Shown: positions 22,139 through 32,698 of the stretch, piece by piece
How the letters are laid out: each line of letters starts with the position of its first letter
Numbering within the stretch: position 1 is the stretch's first letter
NCBI GenBank assembly: GCA_025618425.1
Contig: CM046848.1
Span: 32,305,802 to 32,369,801 of the forward strand
Direction of reading: 5' to 3'
Length of the DNA stretch: 64,000 bases
Source: Heliocidaris tuberculata
Taxonomy: Eukaryota > Echinodermata > Echinoidea > Camarodonta > Echinometridae
Made by a program: the position numbers and the translations under genes
The notes under the pieces: model-generated
Told to the model about the DNA's origin: nothing
Databases searched by the model: none
What the model saw: only the letters and a program-made list of their open reading frames with translations

Positions 22139-25100
22139 GTAAAAGTACGAAAAAGTAGAAACAATCTTATGTCGATAACATTTTTACTTATTAGCTGATT
22201 GCGGGTGAGGGGGGGGGGGGGGGGGGGAACGTGCCCGGCAAAACCTAATCTGGCATACATTATTAAATGGAATTCCAGAAAAGTTTAACCACTTAAAAAA
22301 AAAATAATATTATCATCTAACGAAATGCCCAAACCAAACAAACGCTTTGTAGCAGCTATCTAAAAAAATGTGTAAAATGGATATCATGCATAAGTGGAGT
22401 ATGACAGAATTGGTGTGCCAGACATTTTACTTCCCTCTATACTATACAATGCTTTGAAGTTTCATTGAATTGTAAGTAGTATGTGCTATTTCTCAAAGCA
22501 GCCTACTTTTGTTTATCTTCTATTAAAAAAGGAAGAAACGCATTAACAGGAGAATGCAATCAATTTTATCATATTATTGAGAATCATTTGTGACTTTTCA
22601 AAGAGATCAAACCGAATGATAAATCAACTATTACTATCGTCAACAAATTATGATAACCTTTCTCCAAACATACATGATCGGTGATTAATTGCACAACCAT
22701 GGAACTCTAACTCTAACTCTAACACTGCTTATGCTAGTATTCTTATAAGAGAATGGATAGTTGAAATGCATATAACCAAAGAAAAAGAGAAATATTTAAA
22801 GTTATATATATGTATATACATGTATATCATAATCTCAAAAATAATAATTTATAATGCATTCAATTTGTATTTAAATAACATGATGCCATTTAACATTATT
22901 CACGATTCTATGATTTGAAAGTTCAAATATCCAATTTTTTCCCAATGATTTTCTTTTATGCAGTCTCAGTAAGAGTTCAAATTGTTAATTTATCATTATT
23001 TGCCTTCCATTTTGCTGAATCACATTTGGTCACTTTTGTATTGAAAATTCATTTTGACTGTTTGTTTGATCATGATTTTTTTTTTTAATGTCATATCTTG
23101 TAATGTATTGTATTGTCAATGTTATATTTGTTAATTTGTAGTGTATTATTGTAAACCAGTGTTGAAATTACTGATGAAGCCACCCTGGAAAAATAAGACT
23201 GAATAAATAAATGGATAAATATCAGCCACTATATTTGGCAATATTTCCCTCATTCTCGATGGATTATTTATTATTATTTGTCTTAACTATGCTATGTGTT
23301 TCATTATAAACTGAAGGCAATTAAGCCCTGTGGCTGCCATTTTCATTATATTTAATATACAATTCAATTCAATTAGTTCAAAATTCAAATTCAAAATTTC
23401 ATGTTTCGTGTTTGTCATCATGCACAGTACATGCACAGCACAGATGGTATTTTTGTTCCGGATCATAAAAGCACCTTTTCATTGGAAAACAATATCAGGT
23501 GGCACAACTCTGCTGCAGTACGAGGATAGTTGAACAATGTCACAAGGAGAGTTGTGCCATATTGTGTCAAAATTAAGCCACCTTGTTAACAGAAATAAAA
23601 GGATCATAGTTTGACTTACTAATAGCAATTATAGTTCACACATACCATATTCCTTCTTCCACCGATAAAGAGAAGAGTTTATTTTTAGTAATAAACCTCC
23701 AAATACACCTGTATTTATTGGAAACTTGTCTTGAATTGACATCATGTATCCTTATTACTCGATAAGAAAATCCGATCTATTCCAATCCTGGAATTTGTAG
23801 AGGGCGAATATATAGTTGCCTTATCAAAGGTGTTTTGATCTAATAATTTTCTGTTGTGCTTAAATCAGAAAAGATGATTATTTAAAGGCCTTAACTTAGG
23901 CATGGAAACTACAACATACATAATATAACAAAGGATACACGAATGTCTGACTGTTTGGGTTTTTTTTAAAAATCGGGGGGGGGGGGCGTTTCATGAAAGG
24001 ACTTGTCAGATATTTTATCCGACAAATTTGCTCTCAGCCAATCAGATGCAAGGATTTCAGTAGCTTATAACAGTTGTCGGATGAAATATCCGACAACTTC
24101 CTTTCATGAAACGCCCCCCGGGTTTCTCTCTCTTGGTTACTTTTAGGTGGAAAACATTACGAGGAACTTGTTACAACCCCGACTAAAATCCTACCCAGAC
24201 CCGGTACAGGTGACTGCAATTTCCGTCAGTTCTCATCCATTGTGCCCTGGCAGAGTCCCTCGCAAATATCCTTACTTTTCTTATCCGTCCGTCCAACCAA
24301 TCAATTGGAAAAACAAAAAGGACGTCACCAGTGATACATTTAGCACGTACGACATCGTGAACGCTAAACAATTTTACGCCGTGTGTGACGAACTTGAATT
24401 ACGCATCTTTGCTCGGAACGGGCGCAACGAGTCCAAACATTGTGGCGGCGATTACTTTCGCGCCAAAATATTTACCCAGAATAAAACTTACAGTGCGAGT
24501 TCCTCAACCGACGGTGAGATTGTTGATAATGATGATGGGACGTATAGTGCATATTTTACGCTAAAATGGACAGGAATTGTAAATATCTCAGTATCTTTAG
24601 TGCATCCGAGTGAGGCTGTTGATGTGCTCAATCGTATACGCACAGATCATCAACCGCGACAAGTATTCTTGGGGGCCTTTCTGTCATCGCATCAGAACAA
24701 ATCAAAGGAGACATACTGCAATTATCAACTCAGAAAGACTAAAGTAAATGTCATTGATTGCACTGAAATTGTCATTAAAGGGGAATTAACCTCAAAATAT
24801 TAATGTGCTTATATTCAAAGATGTAATCAATTCCTTCTTGTTGTCCTACGTAGTTTTGCATTAAGATATACGAGATGGGTATAAATCAAGATTTTCTCAG
24901 CAAAATTTATCGTCTGCTAGCAATACCTGGGGGCTGCCATTTTCTTGATGTGTACATAAAGATATTTTCAATCCGAATGCAAAATTGTCTTTCTTCCTGA
25001 TTCAAAATCCCATTTGAAATTTGAAATATTTCAGAGAATATACATATATTCTAAAAACGAAAATGTATTTTATATTTCTTTGAAAATTACTATTTTACTA

Positions 25101-28100
25101 ATTATAGATCTATTTTCTGGATACTATGACGTACGCGACGGAGCAAATTAATTCAAATTTATGGATGATAACTTTACCGAGCATCAGTAGTGACAAACTA
25201 TACATTCACCTGCTTTGAGATAATGGATTTCAATAGTCAGAATGCGCGTTGTATAAATTATGTTCTGCTCTGCCAGGCAAGCCCAAGAAATCGATTTCTA
25301 TTTAGCAAAACCAGAGAATTTAAAAAGAAATCTATAAATTTCAAATTTTAGAATATATGTATACACCTGTTATGTATTTTCCATTATATGTGGGGATTTT
25401 TTGTAATGAAGAGAAGCAATTTAGCTCTAGGATTACAAATATCTTCCTGACCGGAACGGTTCCCAATGGTTCATGTACAACTCCATATCATCAAGAAAAT
25501 GGCAGCCCCCATGTAAACTGTTAGCAGATGATACCGTGCGCTAGAATGTCTTGATTTAAACCCTTTTCTGATATTTTATTTCTAAAGTGATACAGGCCAA
25601 TGATTAAGAATATATTACACCTTTGAACATAAGTACATTTATATTCATGGGTTAATTCTCCTTTAAATAATCCGCGGAAAATACGTCCGCCTTAAAGCCT
25701 ACCGCACACTATACGATCTACTGCGATCCGATATCGGAGATAAATCACAGTAGCATTAAATATGGGCATTTTGACCAATAAAATCTACCTGATTCAGGTT
25801 CTAAACAATAATATGAATACTTAACACAGGATCCTGGTGCGCTGTAAGCCTTATACCCCGAATAAGGGCGAAATCAGTTTCAAATTGTAGACAATCGTAG
25901 GACTGCTCTAACGTCACTATACTCAGAGCCGATTTGGCCTTTCCTCCTAATAGAAAGCTCGCAATGGGCCCTTTTTTCGATTTTATTATCTATATGACTA
26001 TTCAGAATCTCAGTAAAAAATATTTTATTATTTAAATGTTTATATCAAATGCTATTACATTTTCTTCAAAAATCGGATCGCAGACCGGTCGTATGGTGTG
26101 CGTTGGGCTTAAGACATCCAAGGGCGCTATGAAAAACTCTTTTAGGGGCACGGAGACAAAATTGACTTACACGTTTGCCGATAGTCATCCACACACACAC
26201 ACACACCTTCATCTCTCTTCCTCTCTCTCTCTCTCTCTCTCTCTGAGATACAACCTCTCCTTTTTTCAGAAAAGAGGTTCTCTGATCTTTAAAAATGTAC
26301 CATCACGGGTTAAGAAAAAGTTTCCAACAAGCAAAAAGATGGAGGTTCACTCACTTTCAAATTTGCCGAAAGTGGTTAAAAATTGGCAAAATTTAGAACT
26401 TTGGTAATAGTCTGGGAGTCTGTCTCGAAAAAGTCAAACCATTTTACACATCAGTTTTGACCCCCTAAAATGGTCGGTATGTGAAGATATATAATTCTTT
26501 TTACCTTCTGACTATGATAACTAAGAAGTGTTTTATTCAATTCAGTTCAAGTTTACATAACATAATTTACAATGTTATCATTTTCTTGAGGTGTAATTTG
26601 GTGTCAATTGATCATTTCATTAATAAGTTATCAACTTGTGAAAATGTATTGCTTTTTAAAAATAAGCCAAAAAAATAAAGTAATGATTATTTAAACATAC
26701 CCATTGTTCATCTTCACCTGTTTGACAAGGCATAATAGAAGAGCCTGTCAGATATCTGTGGTATTTGACTGCCAGGCTGACATGTACTATTTATGTGTTA
26801 ATTACACAAATTAATTACACGAGCAAGCTCTTCTATCATGCCTTGACAGATGGTGAATGGGTGTTTATATTATCCTGACAATATTTTTTGGCTAATTTTT
26901 AGAAAGCAATACATTTTTCACAATTTAATAACTTATTAATTAAATGATCAATTGACGCCCAATTGCACCTCAAAAAAATTATAATACTCAAAATTATGTT
27001 ATGTAAATTTGAACTGAATTGAATGATAAAATTCTGAGTTATCATAGATGGTAATTTTTTTTTTTCACTTACAGACCATTTTAGGGGGCAAAGCTTTGTC
27101 AACGGGCGCTTTGGTGTTTTTGTTTCAGGAGTTCTGACACCCCCGTCTCGATGGACAATTTTTCATTTATGTTATTTTTTCAAGGGGAAAAATGTACCCC
27201 AATTTTTAGGGGCCGTCTGGCACCCCATCCCGAAGGAAATTTTTGTAAGTTTTTGTGTGTGTGTGTGTGTGTGTGTTTTGTAATGTCCAATCATACTTCT
27301 TCCAACTGACAAAGTTTAGTGCATGGAGGAGATGGGTGAAATCGACCCGACTTTGGGGTCTCTTTCGGGAGCTCTGAGGGCAAAACCCGGCGGCTACGGT
27401 CAGACTGACCTTTCTGTTAATGAATTAAATGGTCTAAGTAACTTTAAGGGGTCGAATCTTATGGGGAAAAAATGGGGTGACTATTTCGGGACAGACTCCC
27501 AGACTATTACTTTACCGTCCATTTTATGCACAAAAAGCTTGTCAGTCTGCACGTAGCCGCCGGATTTGGCCCCTGGGGCCCCCGAAAAGGGCCCCCAATT
27601 AGGGTCGATTTCAACCCATCTAACATATGCATCAAACTTTGTCAGCAGGAAGTTGTATGACTGTACATCACCAATACAAAAACTGACAAAATTTTCCATC
27701 GGGATGGGTTGTCAGATGGCCCCTAAAAATTGGGGTAAATTTTTTTCCCTTAAGACCCATAGACCAAATTCTGTCAGAAGGAAGAGGTATGGCTGTACAT
27801 TACAAAAATATAAAAACTGACAAAAATTTCCATCGGAAAGGGAGTGTAACAATCCTCTGAAAAAAAAACAACCAAAGTGCCCCTTGACCAAGCTTTTCTG
27901 CCCCAAAATGGTCTGGATGTAGAGAAAACCAATTTTCTTGCATTCCAACCTTAATAACTCAAAAGTTTGTAATTCAATTCAAATCAAATTTATGTAGTAC
28001 AATTTTGAGTATTGTCATTTTCTTGGGGTGCAATTTGGTGTTAAATGATGGTTTCAGTAGTAAGTTATTAAATTGTGAAAATTGTATTGCTTTCTCAAAA

Positions 28101-29791
28101 GTAGTCAAATAATATTGTCAGGATTATGTAAACGCACCAATTGTCCATCAGCACCTGACATACAATAGAGCTTGCTAAGTATCTTGACTTTGTGGCTGCC
28201 ATGCTGAAGTCTACCATTCAGGTGTTAATTACACAAATACTTTGCAAGCTGATTGCTGATTATTTCACAATATTTTTATATTTTTAAAAATCAGATTCGA
28301 TCATTTGGCAGTCATGTTGATTCGATGAAGTCTGTGAGATTTTAATTTTGATGACTACAAGAAGTCTAATTCAAATATGGCCCATGTAACTTGTATGCCA
28401 CAGGTGAAAAAGGCGTTCTGCAATTTTACAGACCCAACTACAGGATCGCCTTGGTATTGTGAGAAGCCAGGAGGCTTCAACTGCAGTGACTGGGAGAAAC
28501 ATCGCTTAGACGGGAAGAAATGCGGCCAGGAGTCCATTTCGTTGACTAACAGGACTGAGCGAGATGCATTTAATTTGTAAGCTTGTGACTGATTCTCCTT
28601 GATAATAACTAAAATTTAGTATGCTCTCCATAGTAAAACTATACTATAGCGGTTACAAAAACAGTAATACATTGCATAGAATCGAAATTGACACAGGCCC
28701 AAAATTCGAAAGAAATGAAAAAAGGTTTAACTATTGTCATTGATAAAGAAATCTTAAGATTTATATCTTGAAGCTATATCCACCTGTATTTTCTCTTTCA
28801 GAGAAAGGTTGTTTTCCAACGTATCTTCAAAACGTCTGAATCATCACTTTCAGTCTGCAATCTATATCATTTGTGCAACAAAGAAATTCAGGTATTAAAG
28901 GCCGCCTCCTTTTCAATAATTTCTCCTAACAGCTCAAAACGTAGTATCAAAGGGCTGGTAAATTTCATAAACGTGGTCAGCAACAGCATGACGCAACACG
29001 ACGTGGTGAATACCTCGGAAGCTCTGCCCATTTGTACAACAGCTCTCACTATCAACCAACCCGAAGTTGCTGGGTATTACGAAAAGGAGGTGTGGCAACC
29101 ACCGTCCTGTAGAAATCTTCGCTTCAGAGATAAAACAAAAATACAAAAGTGTTTAACCAACAAACAAGTGTACCTTTTGGGTGATTCTACAATCCGACAA
29201 CTCCATGAATATTACAAAAACTCACTCAATTTATCCCTTCGTGTTGAAGGAAAACAAAAGAATAGCTACACGGGACCATTGATATCTAGTGATACGCAAC
29301 ACAATATATCGATCTTCTTTGCCTTTCACACGGTACCGGTGGGAAGGAATTCATGGACCTTTGCCGAAGATATGGAATACATTGCGAACAGGATCGATAG
29401 TATTGGCAACTCAAATGAATTTCCTGTGGTGGTGGTATCTTTGTGGGCGCACTTCACCTCTACTTCATCGTTATTTTACGAGCAAAGAGTGCGTGGAATA
29501 GTCCATGCCATGGAGAGATTGCTCGAGAGGAATAAGCGCGCTGTGGTTGTTTTCAAGGGCGGGAACACAAGAGAGCACGGATCCTTCTCCAAGTACGCGT
29601 GCTGCAGTGACTGGTACGCCAGAGACTTGGAGGCCAGGATGCGTGCTATCATATTTCAAAATAAGAGAATCGGGTTCATCAATGCTTGGGATATGACCAA
29701 CGCACATTTACAACCAGATAACGTGCATCCGGGAGGGTCTCACGTGGCTAATTTGAATGACCAGCTCCTCACATTGCTTGGTTGTAACTGA
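21974..29791 (+). CDS. NXPE-like: NXPE family member (neurexophilin-like plus PC-esterase domains), gene 1
   Basis: Predicted coding exons are 21974-22138, 24147-24743, 28404-28576 and 28933-29791, all GT/AG, phases 0, 0, 2, giving 597 residues. Family members are usually about 550. Residues 7-22 form a likely signal anchor. Residues about 83-254 are the neurexophilin/Ig-like region (CPGRVPRKYPYFSYPSVQP, DELELRIFARNGR, DGTYSAYFTLKWTG, HPSEAV). Residues 255-312 form a Cys-rich link (PWYCEKPGGFNCSDW). Residues about 350-597 are the SGNH-type PC-esterase domain with GDSTIRQ (nucleophile Ser397), FKGGNT and DNVHPGGSH (D574, H577). The family is related to glycan O-acetyltransferases, and human NXPE1 has been linked to sialic acid O-acetylation. 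A Golgi, lumen-facing transferase or esterase is inferred here. The substrate is unknown. A paralogue lies at 50101-56389. Confidence 0.85.
22206..24146 (+). other. Gene 1 intron 1 (from 22139) content
   Basis: The intron (22139-24146) contains a run of about 20 G near 22209-22228, a short CTCTAACTCTAACTCTAAC phrase at 22707, a LINE-like 3' tail near 23150-23222 (GACTGAATAAATAAATGGAT), a copy of the GAGAGTTGTGCCA repeat at 23496-23590 also seen at 1441-1535, and a hairpin MITE at 23975-24120 just before the acceptor. No extra exon was seen. Confidence 0.55.
23975..24120. mobile_element. Hairpin MITE (GGGGCGTTTCATGAAAGG) beside the exon 2 acceptor
   Basis: The left arm GGGGCGTTTCATGAAAGGAC is mirrored by TTCCTTTCATGAAACGCCCC at the right end. 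Inner arms TGTCAGATATTTTATCCGACAA and TTGTCGGATGAAATATCCGACA also pair, so almost the whole 146 bp folds back. It ends 26 bases before exon 2, leaving only the pyrimidine-rich tract GGTTTCTCTCTCTTGGTTAC between it and the acceptor. Confidence 0.8.
24147..24743 (+). CDS. NXPE-like: NXPE-like gene 1, exon 2 (neurexophilin-like domain)
   Basis: The acceptor TTACTTTTAG ends at 24146 and the donor AAA|GTAAAT starts at 24744. The exon is 597 bases, phase 0 at both ends, encoding residues 56-254. It carries the CPGRVPRKYPYFSYPSVQP segment, the Y-AVCDELELRI strand, GGDYFRAKIF, SSTDGEIVDNDDGTYSAYF and HPSEAV, all matched position by position in gene 2 exon 2. Several N-x-T/S sequons (NIT, NES, NKT, NIS) suit a secretory-pathway protein. 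An open frame extends past the donor into a foldback element, but the donor position matches gene 2. Confidence 0.9.
24779..25662. mobile_element. Foldback element with TTAA target duplication, 884 bp
   Basis: The left end AGGGGAATTAACC is mirrored by GGTTAATTCTCCT, and arms of about 185 bases pair (the CTGGGGGCTGCCATTTTCTTGATG-type block near 24927-24953 reappears inverted near 25489-25513). TTAA flanks it on both sides (24775-24778 and 25663-25666). This is typical of Kolobok/piggyBac-type MITEs. It inserted only 35 bases after the exon 2 donor of gene 1. Confidence 0.85.
25696..26109. mobile_element. PIF/Harbinger-like MITE with TAA target duplication
   Basis: The left end AGCCTACCGCACACTATACG pairs with the right end CGTATGGTGTGCGTTGGGCT, and the CTGCGATCCGAT block pairs with ATCGGATCGCAG. 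TAA is duplicated at 25693-25695 and 26110-26112. The 3-bp TWA duplication fits PIF/Harbinger. The element is 414 bp, non-coding, and lies in gene 1 intron 2. Confidence 0.8.
26192..26246. repeat. (CA)n and (TC)n microsatellite
   Basis: CACACACACACACAC is followed by about 13 TC dinucleotides. The 123-codon open frame spanning it has no recognisable domain and is rejected as a gene. Confidence 0.9.
26460..27130. mobile_element. Foldback element, arms about 210 bp, gene 1 intron 2
   Basis: The left arm (about 26460-26675) has CCCCCTAAAATGGTC, TTCAATTCAGTTCAAGTTTA, TCTTGAGGTGTAATTTGGTG and GAAAATGTATTGCTTTTT. The right arm (about 26895-27095) has all four in reverse complement and order. The centre (26715-26870) is a second hairpin built on GACAAGGCATAATAGAAGAGC and its mirror. 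Short open frames on both strands here are artefacts. A third, single-arm copy is at 27880-28140. Confidence 0.8.
27120..27850. repeat. Cluster of interspersed repeat copies (family of the window's first 106 bases)
   Basis: TGTCAGANGGCCCCTAAAAATT-type phrases occur at about 27212 (inverted), 27712 and 27842-adjacent, and TTTGTCAG.AGGAAG.TGTATG phrases at about 27645 and 27775. A block near 27560-27620 (GGGCCCCCAATTAGGGTCGA) resembles 63890-63960 at the window's end. The open frames here (60-84 codons) are diverged and not supported as genes. Confidence 0.65.
27880..28260 (+). repeat. Partial copy of the 26.5-27.1 kb foldback element
   Basis: CCCCAAAATGGTCTGGATGT, then TCAAATCAAATTTATGTAG, TTTTCTTGGGGTGCAATTTGG, GAAAATTGTATTGCTTTCTC and the GGTGTTAATTACACAAAT centre phrase match the left arm and centre of the element at 26460-27130, diverged. 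The right arm is missing. Confidence 0.7.
28404..28576 (+). CDS. NXPE-like: NXPE-like gene 1, exon 3 (Cys-rich linker)
   Basis: The acceptor TATGCCACAG ends at 28403 and the donor TT|GTAAGC starts at 28577. The exon is 173 bases, starts in phase 0 and ends in phase 2, exactly as in gene 2. It encodes the CNFTDPTTGSPWYCEKPGGF and CSDWEKHRLDGKKC segments. Four cysteines and the PWY/FCEKP.GFNC.DW core are conserved in the paralogue. Confidence 0.9.
28933..29791 (+). CDS. NXPE-like: NXPE-like gene 1, last exon (PC-esterase domain)
   Basis: The acceptor TTCTCCTAACAG ends at 28932. The split codon TT|C joins exon 3 in frame, and TGA is at 29789-29791. It encodes QPEVAGYYE, PPSCR, VYLLGDSTIRQLHEYY (catalytic Ser), VPVGRNSWTF, VVSLWAHFTS, RVRGIV, FKGGNTREH, CCSDWYARD and DNVHPGGSHVANLNDQLL (catalytic Asp/His). 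The frame stays open upstream of the acceptor to 28871, but those residues are not conserved in gene 2, whose acceptor is at the matching site. Confidence 0.9.
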
Positions 29792-30520
29792 TCGGCCTTC
29801 TATTAGTACGAGTAAGGAGTGCCTTTAAAGGTGACAAGGTACATTTACATGATGTATGTGTCTTAGTGCAATTCCAAGCCTAAAGGTAGGTTTTCACAGG
29901 GCACGCGAACGATTCACGAAGGATGCGAATGTCGAAAAAAATGGCAAAATCCAACATTCGGAGAAGTTTTTCTCCGAATATTTCGCAACAACGGAGCCGT
30001 AAGCCATTCTCGCGCAGTTTGTGTGTAGTTCTTACGTTTGTGTGAATGTCGTGTGTAGCGTTGCCGACCTATTGCCAGTCCGCATACGCGAAGAACACGC
30101 AACTATAAAATGGGAACCCGAGTTGACAGCTGTCTTTAGTTGATTGGTTTCTTCGTGAATAGTTCGCTTTATTAAGGCCAACTTGATATCAGGGTGGACT
30201 TTCGGTTTTAGATTATGTACAATTACAAACGCTGTCTATATGATGAGAAATATCTTGACATTCTGAGAAATTCTGCCAGAAATCTAACAACATGTGGAAA
30301 GCGAAAAGTTGTCTTTCATGATATGGTATTTATTGTCCATAAAATGGACATTCATTGCTATTTACTTGCTATGAGTTTGTCAGTAAACATTTTGTACTTT
30401 ATTCAAAATTCGTACGTACAGATATTTACGAGTATTATACCGTCAGAGTCGAAGTTCAAAGTTTATTGATTTCCACATATGTCTTTTAATTTTTTTTTAA
30501 CCAGTACATATCAAAATTAA
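29792..30520. other. Gene 1 downstream region and MITE fragments
   Basis: No canonical AATAAA was seen close to the stop codon. Stretch 29890-30130 has a TTTTCACAGGGCACGCGAAC start and a mirrored ACGCGAAGAACACGC phrase, a possible decayed MITE. 30170-30207 (CTTGATATCAGGGTGGACTTTC) is the right end of the AGGGAAAGTCCACC element family found at 32164. Confidence 0.45.
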
Positions 30521-31105
30521 AGGGAAATCCAAACTTTATTGCAAGTTGCTTTGAAAAAAAGAGGAAAAATCAGAGAAGCAGATTGGTGAAAGTTTGAACG
30601 AAATCGGACAAGTAATAAGAAAGTTATGAATTTTTGAAAGTTGTAATCACTATGCATATGGGAATTTCAAATTGGCCGAATAGGTACTGTCACTGTGATG
30701 TAGCTGTGGACAACTCCCCCATTCGCTCTAACACACAAAATGACTAAAATGTCACTTTTTTTCAAAATGCAATTACTCAGTAGGATCTTTTCATTCATGA
30801 GGACCTATAACAATATGCTATCTCCAATATATTTTTAGTACTGCCCCGAGGGTAAAAGCGCCTCGAAGAAAACCGCAAATTAATGACATTTCTGTGTACG
30901 ACAAATGGGAGAGTTGTCCACAAAAATGTCATAATTGACTCACCAAATTGCCAATTTGAGATTCGCACAGATGTACTGATCTCATTTTTCAAACATCCAT
31001 AACTTTCTTATTTCTTGTCCAATTTCTTTCAAACTTTCACCATCCTGTTTTTCTTATTTTTCTGCTTTCACACAAATTATCTTATTATCAAGGTTGGATT
31101 GCTCT
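30521..31105. mobile_element. Foldback MITE with TTAA target duplication, 585 bp
   Basis: The left end AGGGAAATCCAAACTTTATT pairs with the right end GGTTGGATTGCTCT. Longer internal pairing includes GGTGAAAGTTTGAACGAAAT with TTTCTTTCAAACTTTCACC, and GTGGACAACTCCCCCATT with AATGGGAGAGTTGTCCAC. TTAA flanks both ends (30517-30520 and 31106-31109). It is a relative of the element at 32164-32698. Confidence 0.85.
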
Positions 31106-31499
31106 TTAAGAGCAGGAACATAACAATATATACATAGACATATATAAAACAGATCATAATTCAATGGACTTGAGTATGATTTACACTGATTAGTAATTGG
31201 TATAATCTAAACATTCTATTCAGAAACTGTGGCTTGTATTTCATAGACCTCTGTTTGAAATATTAAAAAAAAAAAAAAGTTTAAAAATCGAGAAAAAAGG
31301 CGTGAGAGAAAAAAAGGGGGTGGAAACAGAAAAAAAGAAATTAAGGGAGGGAATAAAAGAAGAGGAAAAGATTAGATTCAAATTTGCATAATAATATGCA
31401 ATTTGAATAAAGGATACGTCATGTCATTCTTTCATTATTTTCCTTTTAAAGCGTTTTAATCGGAATTCACTTTGATTAGCCTGAAAACTTCTTGTCTAA

Positions 31500-31930
31500 T
31501 AGTAGTCAGTTTAGGGAGCTAAACTTTAAGTTTCGCTTGTAGTTTCAAAAATTTGTATATCTTGTAGTTTCATAACGTATGAACGGACTCGTAGTTTCGA
31601 AACTTCTTGTAGTTCTAGAACCACAAGCGAGCTCGTGGTTAACGCCGAAACCACGACCAGTGGGTGGTCCTCCGTCGCAGTTTCAGCGTGTGGACAGAAT
31701 AAACTTTTAAGTTTCGCAAGCTTGTTAACTATGACCTCTCTGTTCATGTTAAACTTCCGGGTCATACCCTTGCACGAATTATGAACACAGGATCTGTATG
31801 TGTACTGTACACACAATCGGTATCTACTTCCGCTGTTAACAACGATCGCTCGGCTTGTAGTTTCAGAACTACGAGCATCGTTGTTTCGTTAACGTAAAGT
31901 TTCGTATGAACGTAGCTATTGTTATCTTTC
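31500..31930. repeat. Region with spaced CTTGTAGTTTC motifs
   Basis: CTTGTAGTTTC or CTCGTAGTTTC recurs at about 31537, 31561, 31589, 31605 (as CTTGTAGTTC) and 31854, with TAAGTTTCGC phrases at about 31528 and 31706. Short self-complementary stretches (AGTTCTAGAACCACAAGCGAGCTCGTGGTT) add local hairpins. No coding sense was found. Confidence 0.5.
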
Positions 31931-32163
31931 TACAAGTATCTTTTTGACGTAATGATCAGTGTACTCTGTACTGTCATTAGTTAGTGAGGGCGTGCGTGTG
32001 TGTGTGTGTACTTGATATCAAATTTAATTGAAGCACACATCTCATCACGTCAAAGACCAAGAGATAGATATTATAGTTTAGAAGTAGTATCAATCTCGAC
32101 GAGTTTAGACAATTTATCGAATGGTAAAGTAAAAGATTGGTAGACAGTCAAACAAAATATTAA

Positions 32164-32698
32164 AGGGAAAGTCCACCCTGATGTTAAGTTGGTTATAGGA
32201 AGCAGAAAATTAAAGAAACAGCTTAATGAAAATTTGAGCGAAGTCCGATAAGAAATTAATTTTTAAGTTATGAATTTTCTAAGTTGTAATCAATAAAACA
32301 CAAATTGGCAACTCTTTGACGTATCTTGCAAGCTCCTCTCCCATTTGCTCCGTACACAAAAATACATAAATTTTCATTTTCTTTGTTTATGATGAGGGAA
32401 TAGATTTGTATCATATGCTACAGGTTTTGTGTAAAAGCATAGTTGGAATGATTATATCTAGAGTGCATGTATGATAAAATATTTTTTTACAGAGAAAATG
32501 GAAATTTATGATATTTTCGGTACAGGGCAATGGGAGAGGAGCTCGCAAGATACGTCAAAGAGTTGCCAATTAGTGTTTAATTGATTAACAACTTTAAAAA
32601 TTCATAACTTTCTTATTTCTTATCGGATTTTGCTCAAACTTTCATTGATCTGTTTCCTTAATTTTCGGCTTTTTAAAAACCAAGCTGTTATCAGGGTA
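32164..32698. mobile_element. Foldback MITE (AGGGAAAGTCCACCCTG), right tip missing
   Basis: The left end AGGGAAAGTCCACCCTGATG follows a TTAA at 32160-32163. Long arms pair, for example TTGGCAACTCTTTGACGTAT with ATACGTCAAAGAGTTGCCAA and AGCTCCTCTCCCATT with AATGGGAGAGGAGCT. The right arm stops at ATCAGGGTATG without the final ~15 bases or TTAA, so the end is eroded. Stretches 31930-32160 and 32700-33530 hold nothing I can name beyond GT-rich simple sequence near 31992. Confidence 0.8.

Noticed and set aside
22705..22726. Telomere-like CTCTAA repeats
   Set aside because: Only three units, and not the TTAGGG/CCCTAA sequence.
26036..26407. 123-codon frame as a gene
   Set aside because: It includes CA and TC microsatellites and the end of a MITE.
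28871..28932. Upstream extension of gene 1 last exon, or an alternative acceptor near 28871
   Set aside because: The extra residues have no counterpart in gene 2, whose acceptor matches 28932, and joining there would break the phase.
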